A stretch of DNA of 13,727 nt from UBA10677 sp045532295 (GTDB lineage: Bacteria; Bacillota; Clostridia; Christensenellales; Pumilibacteraceae). The notes below the pieces were generated by a model that was not told the DNA's origin, did no database searches, and saw only the letters and a list, made by a program, of their open reading frames with translations. Every line of letters begins with the position of its first letter. The stretch's first letter is position 1. Below, one piece after another: positions 7,437 to 13,520 of the stretch. Position numbers and translations under genes: made by a program. Location: NCBI GenBank assembly GCA_045532295.1, contig JAZSFP010000017.1:1-13727 (forward strand). The letters are read 5' to 3'.

Positions 7437-8279
7437 ATGGAACGAAATGAACGACAATCAAAAGCCCAAAGCGAGACCGAATTAATCGGTTTAACCGCTC
7501 TTGAAACCTTGTTTTTAATGGTGGTCGTTTTTCCGCTACTGTTCGTAATGTGGACGCTAATTTTCCCCTCCGCTTCAGCCCAGTTTTATTACGAAGTAGG
7601 CAATAACCCAAGAGCGTATATTTGTTACGAGCGCGCGGTTGAAAAAGCGAAAGGAGAAGAAGAGGTAAACCTTAGAATCAAATGCGTCAACCTCGCTCTT
7701 GTACTCGCTGAAGAGAGTAGCGAATATAACGAAGAAATTATCGAGCATACCGAAAAATTTCTTTTCTCCGACGAGTGTCTTGAACGCGCGGTAAAGATAG
7801 ACGACTATTCCATCGTGTCCACCTCGCCGTTACTTCACCCATCGCTCTACGGGTATGCGGATTATCTTCGCGAGTGTAACGCAAAAGCAAGAGCAAAAAA
7901 GAACGATTTTAGAGTAATGGTAGGTAAGGAATATAAGACGGTAGAGGAAGTCTTAGCCCTTTCTCCTACGGCGCCAAGCCTTCTTCAACTTTGCGCAATG
8001 CTTGGAGTAGACGACGAAATAGGCGCAAGCGACACGGCGCTTTGCTCTTACGCTAACGACTTTTTGTACGATACCGTTGAGGGTATAGGAGAGGAAGTAA
8101 CCGTAGAAAACCTCTATAACTTGTACGCTTACGGCAAAATGCAACAAAGAATTAGAGAAGAATTTGCAGGCTCAGAGAATAAACTTGCTACGACGATAAA
8201 CTTTAGAAGTAGCGTTTATACTCACGACGAACTTTTTAGATTGCTCGTCAAAGAATATGCAAGCAACTATAACGACTAA
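7437..8279 (+). CDS. Membrane-anchored helical protein of unknown function, TPR-like
   Basis: A 280-residue protein I do not recognise. Residues 1-15 are charged and residues about 22-43 form one membrane segment (LETLFLMVVVFPLLFVMWTLIF). About 235 mostly helical, acidic residues follow. The stretch QFYYEVGNNPRAYICYERAVEKA, split here as QFYYEVGNNP and RAYICYERAVEKA, has the small/aromatic spacing of a tetratricopeptide repeat, so a protein-binding role is possible. The anchor has no lipobox or obvious cleavage site, and topology is uncertain. AGAGGAG (7426-7432) precedes the ATG by 4 bases. It starts its own transcript and is followed after only 29 bases by guaB, which suggests an operon but does not prove shared function. 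Confidence 0.75.
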   Translation: MERNERQSKAQSETELIGLTALETLFLMVVVFPLLFVMWTLIFPSASAQFYYEVGNNPRAYICYERAVEKAKGEEEVNLRIKCVNLALVLAEESSEYNEEIIEHTEKFLFSDECLERAVKIDDYSIVSTSPLLHPSLYGYADYLRECNAKARAKKNDFRVMVGKEYKTVEEVLALSPTAPSLLQLCAMLGVDDEIGASDTALCSYANDFLYDTVEGIGEEVTVENLYNLYAYGKMQQRIREEFAGSENKLATTINFRSSVYTHDELFRLLVKEYASNYND

Positions 8280-8308
8280 CGAAAAATATTTTTACAGGAG
8301 AGAGATAT

Positions 8309-9763
8309 ATGAACAAGATTGTTAAAGAAGGCCTTACTTTTGACGACGTACTACTTATTCCCGGCGAATCGCACGTTCTTCCTAAGGACGTAGATCTTTC
8401 CACTCGTCTTTCCAAGGACATTAAACTTAACATTCCCCTTTTGTCCGCGGCAATGGACACGGTAACCGAGTCTCGCCTTGCAATAGCAATGGCGCGTGAA
8501 GGCGGTATGGGCATTATTCACAAGAATATGAGTATCGACGACCAAGCGTCTCATATCGACAGAGTAAAGAGAAGTGAGCACGGCGTTATTACCGACCCCT
8601 TCTTCCTCGAGCCCGATTGCTTGCTCCGCGACGCGCTTGCTCTTATGAACAAGTATCGCATTAGCGGTGTTCCCATTACGGTAGACGGCAAACTCGTTGG
8701 TATTCTTACTAACCGCGACCTTCGTTTTGAAACGAACTTCGACCAGCCCATTAAGAATATTATGACGCGTGACAATCTTGTTACCGCGCCCGTAGGCACT
8801 ACGCTTGCCGAGGCTCAAAAGATTTTAGGTAAGCACAGAATTGAAAAACTCCCCATCGTTGATAAGGACTATCATCTTAAGGGACTTATTACTATAAAGG
8901 ATATAGAGAAAGCAATCCAGTATCCTAATTCCGCAAAGGACAAGAACGGCAGACTTTTAGTAGGCGCTGCAATATCCAACAGTTCCAACTACCTCGATAG
9001 AGCAAGAGCGCTCGTTGAGGCAAAAGTAGACTGTCTCGTTCTCGACTCTGCGCACGGTCATAACATCGGCGTTATGGAGGCGGTAGAAAAGGTTCGTGAG
9101 GCTTGTCCCAACGTAACCCTTATCGCAGGTAACGTAGCAACCGCAGCGGCAGCAGAGGCTCTCTTTAAGCGTGGCGCAGACGTAGTAAAAGTAGGTATCG
9201 GCCCCGGCTCGATTTGTACTACCCGCGTCGTAGCAGGTATAGGCGTTCCCCAAGTAACTGCGATTATGGATTGTGGTGAAGTTGCGGATAAGTACGGTAG
9301 AGCGATTATCGCTGACGGCGGTATTAAGTACAGCGGAGATATCACCAAAGCGATCGCAGCAGGCGCTCACGCTTGTATGGTAGGCTCACTCTTGGCAGGT
9401 ACTGAAGAGAGCCCCGGTGAACTCGAAATCTATCAGGGTAGAAGTTTCAAAACTTATCGTGGTATGGGTAGCCTTGGCGCAATGGCTCTTGGTAGTAAGG
9501 ATAGATACTTCCAAACCGACGCAAGAAAACTCGTTCCCGAGGGCGTTGAGGGTAGAGTACCTTTCCGTGGCTCGCTTTCCGATATCGTATTCCAACTTAT
9601 GGGCGGTTTAAGAGCAGGTATGGGTTATTGCGGACAACCCACGATTGCGGAACTTCGTTCGAACGCTCAGTTCGTAAAGATTACTTCCGCGTCGCTCGTT
9701 GAAAGTCATCCCCACGATATTTCCATTACTAAGGAAAGTCCCAACTATTCTTCGAGAAACTAA
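8309..9763 (+). CDS. guaB: Inosine-5'-monophosphate dehydrogenase
   Basis: Oxidises IMP to XMP with NAD+, the committed step to guanine nucleotides. The 484 residues are the usual bacterial length. The (beta/alpha)8 barrel opens with EGLTFDDVLLIPGES and is interrupted by two CBS domains (about 95-150 and 155-212; ISGVPITVDGKLVGILTNRD and KLPIVDKDYHLKGLITIKD). It resumes with LDSAHGH, then GPGSICTTR carrying the catalytic Cys303, ADGGIKYSGD, and the mobile flap GSKDRYFQ with Arg399-Tyr400. CBS domains in this family bind adenine and guanine nucleotides and regulate activity. The ATG follows CAGGAGAGA (8295-8303). The gene ends at a strong terminator. Confidence 0.97.
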   Translation: MNKIVKEGLTFDDVLLIPGESHVLPKDVDLSTRLSKDIKLNIPLLSAAMDTVTESRLAIAMAREGGMGIIHKNMSIDDQASHIDRVKRSEHGVITDPFFLEPDCLLRDALALMNKYRISGVPITVDGKLVGILTNRDLRFETNFDQPIKNIMTRDNLVTAPVGTTLAEAQKILGKHRIEKLPIVDKDYHLKGLITIKDIEKAIQYPNSAKDKNGRLLVGAAISNSSNYLDRARALVEAKVDCLVLDSAHGHNIGVMEAVEKVREACPNVTLIAGNVATAAAAEALFKRGADVVKVGIGPGSICTTRVVAGIGVPQVTAIMDCGEVADKYGRAIIADGGIKYSGDITKAIAAGAHACMVGSLLAGTEESPGELEIYQGRSFKTYRGMGSLGAMALGSKDRYFQTDARKLVPEGVEGRVPFRGSLSDIVFQLMGGLRAGMGYCGQPTIAELRSNAQFVKITSASLVESHPHDISITKESPNYSSRN

Positions 9764-9781
9764 AAATCAAAAAAAAAGTGT

Positions 9782-9816
9782 AAAAAGCAGGTTTTTGGCG
9801 CAAAAATCTGCTTTTT
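9782..9816 (+). terminator. Rho-independent terminator after guaB
   Basis: A nearly perfect hairpin: AAAAAGCAG (9782-9790) pairs with CTGCTTTTT (9808-9816). The inner arms GTTTTTG and CAAAAAT close on a 3-base GCG loop with one G-U pair. The stem ends in a T-run. Confidence 0.9.
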
Positions 9817-9830
9817 CTATATAAAATTAC

Positions 9831-9860
9831 TTGACAAAATTGCGGGGGGGGGTGTATACT
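9831..9860 (+). promoter_or_regulatory. Promoter with a poly-G spacer, candidate phase-variable switch
   Basis: A consensus -35 TTGACA (9831-9836) and -10 TATACT (9855-9860) are 18 bases apart, and nine of the spacer bases are an uninterrupted G tract (9844-9852). One G fewer would give the optimal 17-base spacing; one more would give a poor 19. In Neisseria porA a G tract in the same position varies in length by slipped-strand mispairing and changes transcription. It drives the two membrane-protein genes at 9920 and 10773. Confidence 0.8.
9844..9852 (+). repeat. Homopolymeric G9 tract
   Basis: Nine consecutive G bases in an intergenic region that is otherwise AT-rich. It is far longer than any other G or C run I see in the window. 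Its position inside the promoter spacer makes length change functionally relevant. Confidence 0.95.
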
Positions 9861-9919
9861 TTTCTTAGAAGAAAAGTTTTATGCTTTTCAATAAAAAATT
9901 CATATAAGGAGGGAAAAGT

Positions 9920-10783
9920 ATGACCAATCAATATTTGCAACATTTGATTGATTATAAAGAGTCCGAAGTGCCATACTACGACAAAAAAGTGGGACTATTT
10001 ATATCGGGTGGTTACTCCCATATGCTTTCGGCTTTTATAATCAATTTTTTAGCAAATATCCTCGCAGCGCTTATCGTGTCAACGCTCGTTTCGAACGCTG
10101 TTAAGATTGACCAAATGGTTGAAAGTCTTATCGTCATTATCGTGGCAATCGTAGTGGTATCAATCGTATCGTTTATTATGGGTAAAAAGCGTATGCACAA
10201 GTACGTTGACATCAATCACGGCGAGGTAGGACACAAAGGCGAGAAAATGTATACCGTAGTCAAGAAAAACGCGTTCGTTTGCGCTATTATAGCGTTAGGA
10301 TTAGCGGTATTATTGTTCGTCTTGTATTTTCTTTTTGGAGTTGAGCATATCTTTGCAATTTATACGCTTGATATTCTCAATTACGCCCTAATTTTACCGG
10401 GATCGGTATCAGCGTATTTCTTCGGCGCAATCAACTATTGCGACAACGCGAAGTTTTGTCCGTTCTGTGGTAGAATAAACACTTATTCGGCGAAAAAACT
10501 ATCAAGCATAGGAAGTAAGTTTGAGGGATACAGCACCAAAATTACTGCTCGAACTACTCAGGTTGGAACGAAGTACACCACGACGAAAACCACTTACTCA
10601 GACGGTAGCGTTTCGCATAATACCACTTCATCGCCGATTTACGGTCAAGTTTACACCGAGCACACCTACGAAAACAGTTCTACCATAGACCAGTGGTTAT
10701 TGTACTGTACGGAATGCCCGGGAACTTTCGTGTCAACATCAATAGAAATGCACAAAAAGGAGGTGGCGCGCCGTGAGTTATGA
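9920..10783 (+). CDS. Four-helix membrane protein with split zinc-ribbon-like C-terminus, unknown function
   Basis: A 287-residue protein I do not recognise. Four hydrophobic segments are predicted by eye at about 35-57, 67-87, 117-139 and 145-170, in two hairpins separated by a basic, polar loop (KKRMHKYVDINHGEVGHKGEK). The cytoplasmic-looking tail has Cys180-P-F-Cys183-G-R and Cys263-T-E-Cys266, two zinc-knuckle pairs. A 79-residue insertion between them is rich in Thr, Ser and Tyr (KYTTTKTTYSDGSVSHNTTS). Zinc binding is inferred. AAGGAGGG (9906-9913) is a strong ribosome binding site. Its end overlaps the next gene by 11 bases, so the two are coupled. Expression probably depends on the G9 promoter. 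Confidence 0.75.
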   Translation: MTNQYLQHLIDYKESEVPYYDKKVGLFISGGYSHMLSAFIINFLANILAALIVSTLVSNAVKIDQMVESLIVIIVAIVVVSIVSFIMGKKRMHKYVDINHGEVGHKGEKMYTVVKKNAFVCAIIALGLAVLLFVLYFLFGVEHIFAIYTLDILNYALILPGSVSAYFFGAINYCDNAKFCPFCGRINTYSAKKLSSIGSKFEGYSTKITARTTQVGTKYTTTKTTYSDGSVSHNTTSSPIYGQVYTEHTYENSSTIDQWLLYCTECPGTFVSTSIEMHKKEVARREL

Positions 10784-11474
10784 TATAACGGATAAAAACA
10801 CCGAATACTTCGCCTTGGACGACGAAAAAGCAATGAACCTTACTATAAGTGAGCGCGAGGCTTTTGGTTATACGGTAACGAAGGAATACTTAGAGGATAG
10901 AGATATTTATCGTCTTCATTACGACATTGACGAAACGCTCCCTATAAATAAAGAAATTCTCGAACTTAAACGCGTCTACGACGAGGGCGGAGCAGCGATA
11001 GACTATATGGGCGATTACATAGACAGTCCGCCCGATAAAAAAATGATTACCGACGCGTTAAAGCCCTCGAAATTTATTTGGATTTTGGCAATAGCAACTC
11101 TTGCTATATCCGTACTATTATTGTGGCTTGCGTTCTCTTTTATTGGCGGAGCAATAACCTTGGAAACGTTTACTGAGCACGTTTCCGTGTCTATCCCTGA
11201 GGGAAGTCCTTTAACCGAGGCGGATTTAACGCCCGAATTTTTTGGAGGATTATTCGGTGCAATAGGAGCAATTTTCGTAGTTGTTTTCATCGTTGCGCTC
11301 TTGCAAATTATTCGTTGCTATATGGAAATTAGCGTAACTTATAAATCGGAAGTTATCCGCTACGAAGAGAATAGCGAATATTATGAAAAACGCATCGAAG
11401 AGATAGAGGACGAACGCGACGAACTCTTTGATAAAGCGTGTGATTTAGTAGATATTCGTGACGGAGTAAATTAA
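10773..11474 (+). CDS. Two-helix membrane protein with C-terminal coiled coil, unknown function
   Basis: A 233-residue protein of unknown family, translationally coupled to the preceding membrane protein. An acidic soluble N-terminus (about 1-98) is followed by membrane segments at about 100-124 and 157-180. The 32-residue loop between them is rich in Thr, Glu and Pro. The charged C-terminus (about 195-225; YYEKRIEEIEDERDELFDK) looks like a coiled coil. Both ends are probably on the same side of the membrane. The GTG start is chosen because AAGGAGGT (10757-10764) lies 8 bases upstream; the nearby ATG at 10780 is out of frame. The two proteins may form one complex, inferred only from overlap and shared promoter. 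Confidence 0.72.
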   Translation: MSYDITDKNTEYFALDDEKAMNLTISEREAFGYTVTKEYLEDRDIYRLHYDIDETLPINKEILELKRVYDEGGAAIDYMGDYIDSPPDKKMITDALKPSKFIWILAIATLAISVLLLWLAFSFIGGAITLETFTEHVSVSIPEGSPLTEADLTPEFFGGLFGAIGAIFVVVFIVALLQIIRCYMEISVTYKSEVIRYEENSEYYEKRIEEIEDERDELFDKACDLVDIRDGVN

Positions 11475-11495
11475 TTAAAACTGAATAGAAAAACA

Positions 11496-11525
11496 AAAAC
11501 GGCGTACCACGTGGTGCGCCGTTTT
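11496..11525. terminator. Bidirectional rho-independent terminator
   Basis: AAAACGGCG (11496-11504) pairs with CGCCGTTTT (11517-11525), extended inward by T-G, A-T and two C-G pairs around the loop ACGT. A-rich and T-rich flanks on either side serve both the + strand membrane operon and the convergent glycyl-tRNA synthetase gene. Confidence 0.88.
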
Positions 11526-11538
11526 GCATATTTTATTG

Positions 11539-12936
11539 TTAAATTCTAATTTTGTCCTCGATGTATTTAACGAGGTCAGCGATAGGCATACGAACCTGTT
11601 CCATAGTATCGCGGTCGCGAACGGTAACGCAGTTATCTTCAACGGTATCGAAGTCAACCGTGATACAGAAAGGCGTACCAACTTCGTCTTGACGGCGATA
11701 GCGTTTACCGATTGAACCAGCCTCGTCGTAATCGACGTTAAAGTACTTAGCAAGTTCTTCGTAAACTGCGGTTGCTTGCTCGCTCAACTTCTTCGAAAGG
11801 GGAAGAACCGCCGCTTTTACGGGAGCAATGAAAGGATGGAAGTGCATAACGGTACGAATATCGTTCTTTTCCTCGTCAATAACTTCCTCGTCGTAAGCGT
11901 CGCAAAGAACTGCTAACACGCTACGCTCAACGCCGAGCGAAGGCTCGATAACGTAAGGAATATAACGCTCGTTGGTTTCGGGGTCAAAGTAAGTTAAATC
12001 TTTGCCCGAAGTGTTTTGGTGTTGCGTGAGGTCGTAATCAGTACGGTCCGCAACGCCCCAAAGTTCGCCCCAACCGAAGGGGAAGAGGTACTCAAAGTCC
12101 GTCGTAGCCTTCGAGTAGAAACAAAGTTCCTCGGGGTCGTGGTCGCGAAGACGGAGGTTTTCGTCCTTAATACCGATAGTAAGCAACCACTCGTGGCAGA
12201 AATTGCGCCAGTAGTTAAACCACTCAAGGTCAGTACCGGGCTTGCAGAAGAACTCAAGTTCCATCTGCTCGAACTCGCGTACTCGGAAAATAAAGTTACC
12301 GGGCGTAATTTCGTTACGGAAAGATTTACCGATTTGACCGATACCGAAGGGGAGTTTCTTTCTCGAAGAGCGCTGAACGCTCACGAAGTTAGTGAAAATA
12401 CCCTGAGCAGTCTCGGGACGAAGATAAACGGTGTTTTTAGCGTCCTCGGTAACGCCTTGGAAAGTCTTGAACATCAGGTTGAACTGACGAATATCGGTAA
12501 AGTTATGCTTTTTACAAGTAGGGCAGGGGATATTATGCTCTTCGATAAAAGCCTTCATTTCGGGTTGAGAAAAAGCGTCGATGGGCTTTTCTAAAGTATA
12601 ACCAGTCTCTTCGCACCAACCCTCGATAAGTTTATCCGCTCTAAAACGCTCGTGACACTCTTTGCAATCAAGAAGAGGGTCGGAAAAGCCTGCAAGGTGA
12701 CCGCTTGCAACCCAAGTTTGAGGGTTCATCAAGATTGCCGCGTCAAGACCAACGTTGTACTTGTTTTCTTGAACGAACTTTTTCCACCAAGCGCGCTTAA
12801 TGTTGTTTTTAAGTTCGACGCCGAGAGGACCGTAATCCCAAGTATTAGCAAGACCGCCGTAGATTTCACTACCGGCGAAAATAAATCCGCGACCTTTGCA
12901 AAGCGCCGTAAGTTTTTCCATTGTTAATTTAGACAT
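11539..12936 (-). CDS. glyQS: Glycyl-tRNA synthetase, single-chain (alpha2) type
   Basis: Charges tRNA-Gly. It is a class II synthetase of 465 residues, matching single-chain Gram-positive enzymes rather than the split alpha/beta form. It opens with KLTALCKGRGFIFAGSEIYG and has a Cys-rich insertion (DCKECHERF and IPCPTCKK) typical of this family. Motif 2 is FRNEITPGNF...REFEQMELEF and motif 3 includes GVERSVLAVL. A C-terminal anticodon-binding domain starts near HPFIAPVKAAVLPLS. The ATG at 12936 (MSKLTMEKL) is chosen because GTGGAG lies about 7 bases upstream; a longer reading frame to 13050 runs back through the promoter and cannot be translated from it. The leader is only about 48 bases, too short for a T-box. 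It carries a small out-of-frame reading frame that overlaps the start. Confidence 0.96.
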   Translation of the reverse strand: MSKLTMEKLTALCKGRGFIFAGSEIYGGLANTWDYGPLGVELKNNIKRAWWKKFVQENKYNVGLDAAILMNPQTWVASGHLAGFSDPLLDCKECHERFRADKLIEGWCEETGYTLEKPIDAFSQPEMKAFIEEHNIPCPTCKKHNFTDIRQFNLMFKTFQGVTEDAKNTVYLRPETAQGIFTNFVSVQRSSRKKLPFGIGQIGKSFRNEITPGNFIFRVREFEQMELEFFCKPGTDLEWFNYWRNFCHEWLLTIGIKDENLRLRDHDPEELCFYSKATTDFEYLFPFGWGELWGVADRTDYDLTQHQNTSGKDLTYFDPETNERYIPYVIEPSLGVERSVLAVLCDAYDEEVIDEEKNDIRTVMHFHPFIAPVKAAVLPLSKKLSEQATAVYEELAKYFNVDYDEAGSIGKRYRRQDEVGTPFCITVDFDTVEDNCVTVRDRDTMEQVRMPIADLVKYIEDKIRI

Positions 12937-12990
12937 AACAAACTCCACGAAAATTATATTGTGAGGGCATAACGCACCTTCCACTTGCGT

Positions 12991-13019
12991 ATTATAATAA
13001 GTTTTAAAAAATTTGTCAA
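12991..13019 (-). promoter_or_regulatory. Promoter of glycyl-tRNA synthetase gene
   Basis: On the minus strand a perfect TTGACA (13014-13019) and a perfect TATAAT (12991-12996) are exactly 17 bases apart. Transcription should start near 12984. This fixes the gene start downstream at 12936. Confidence 0.88.
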
Positions 13020-13035
13020 GTAGAATATCACACCC

Positions 13036-13065
13036 TTGTGGGAAAATCATATTATAAAGTAGGAT
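13036..13065 (+). promoter_or_regulatory. Possible promoter of the Cys-rich small protein gene
   Basis: TTGTGG (13036-13041) and TAGGAT (13060-13065) are 18 bases apart on the + strand, divergent from the glyQS promoter. The match is weak, but it is the best pair in this interval and would give a leader of about 90 bases. Confidence 0.4.
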
Positions 13066-13106
13066 AATCCTTAAACGAAAGCAAAAAACGAAAGATTTTC
13101 GCGAAT

Positions 13107-13140
13107 CGGAGAGTGGGGAGCGCGCGACCCTACCCGTCCG
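13107..13140 (+). other. GC-rich hairpin in the leader of the Cys-rich gene
   Basis: CGGA (13107-13110) pairs with TCCG (13137-13140), and GTGGGG pairs with CCCTAC inside it with one G-U pair, around a loop containing GCGCGC. A small internal loop separates the two stems. It stands out in AT-rich surroundings and ends just 9 bases before the ribosome binding site. It matches no riboswitch I recognise. Confidence 0.4.
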
Positions 13141-13164
13141 AAATAAAACAAGGAGGAATAAGTA

Positions 13165-13347
13165 ATGTTCAACGGTGGATGCGGATGCAACGATATTTTC
13201 TTAATACTCATTTTACTTTGTTGTTGTGGTAAGAACGATTGCGGTTGCTACGACCGTAAGGGATGCGGTTGCGATTGTTGCGATATCTTAACTTGGTTCG
13301 TATTATTGAACTGTCTCTGCGGTAAAAACGATTGTTGCTGTAAGTAA
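13165..13347 (+). CDS. Cysteine-rich 60-residue protein with internal duplication
   Basis: A short protein with 16 cysteines (27 percent). It consists of two similar units: residues 5-28 and 33-59. Each opens with GCGC, continues with a hydrophobic stretch (DIFLILILL and DILTWFVLL) and ends in CGKNDC followed by more cysteines. The hydrophobic stretches are short for membrane spans but could insert or form an amphipathic core; the cysteines suggest metal binding, disulfide cross-linking or a structural coat role. It is real rather than chance: AAGGAGGA (13150-13157) lies 7 bases before the ATG, the repeat is conserved in the DNA, and a terminator follows. I cannot assign a family. Small Cys-rich and Gly-rich hydrophobic proteins in Firmicutes include spore-associated ones, which is only an analogy. 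Confidence 0.75.
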   Translation: MFNGGCGCNDIFLILILLCCCGKNDCGCYDRKGCGCDCCDILTWFVLLNCLCGKNDCCCK

Positions 13348-13381
13348 TACTACATACTAACGAAAAACTAAAGAGAAAATC

Positions 13382-13413
13382 AAGCCGTCCGTGACCTCCA
13401 CACGCGACGGCTT
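13382..13413 (+). terminator. Rho-independent terminator after the Cys-rich gene
   Basis: AAGCCGTC (13382-13389) pairs with GACGGCTT (13406-13413), with CGTG/CACG extending the stem inward past a one-base bulge. A short T-run (TTTTCTT) follows. Confidence 0.82.
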
Positions 13414-13426
13414 TTCTTATATACCG

Positions 13427-13480
13427 CTATTCTATTGACAATAGCAATTTCCCACTGTATAATATAGGTGGAAAAGGAGG
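13427..13480 (+). repeat. Direct repeat copy 1: promoter plus ribosome binding site cassette
   Basis: This segment recurs at 13521-13573, offset by 94 bases. From ATTGACA to the ribosome binding site (47 against 46 bases) there are two substitutions and one missing A. The sequence downstream of the start codons does not match. Confidence 0.9.
13435..13463 (+). promoter_or_regulatory. Consensus promoter in cassette 1
   Basis: Perfect TTGACA (13435-13440) and TATAAT (13458-13463) with 17-base spacing. The -35 sits in a 13-base palindrome, CTATTGACAATAG (13432-13444), a possible operator. Confidence 0.88.
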
Positions 13481-13484
13481 CTCT

Positions 13485-13520
13485 ATGAAAAAAATTAAAG
13501 CGTTTTTATTAAATATATAA
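13485..13520 (+). CDS. 11-codon reading frame behind cassette 1: leader peptide or gene remnant
   Basis: MKKIKAFLLNI followed by TAA. It sits 4 bases after a perfect AAGGAGG (13474-13480) and behind a consensus promoter, so it is very likely translated. The lysine-rich start with a hydrophobic run looks like the beginning of a signal or membrane sequence cut short. No terminator separates it from the second cassette. It could be a remnant of a duplicated gene, a leader peptide or a tiny functional peptide. Confidence 0.4.
   Translation: MKKIKAFLLNI

Noticed and set aside
8351..8818. Open frame of 155 codons on the - strand
   Set aside because: Antisense to guaB; composition reflects the codon pattern of the real gene.
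9844..9852. G tract as a G-quadruplex
   Set aside because: A single run of nine G with no further G runs nearby cannot form an intramolecular quadruplex.
12016..12594. Open frame of 192 codons on the + strand
   Set aside because: It lies entirely antisense to glyQS, whose motifs and promoter are clear; no ribosome binding site or protein logic of its own.
12937..13013. T-box riboswitch before glyQS
   Set aside because: The leader from the predicted start is only about 48 bases, with no specifier stem, T-box sequence or terminator/antiterminator pair.
12937..13050. N-terminal extension of glycyl-tRNA synthetase
   Set aside because: The extension spans the consensus promoter and the predicted transcription start, so it would not be in the message; the family starts near MSKLTMEKL.
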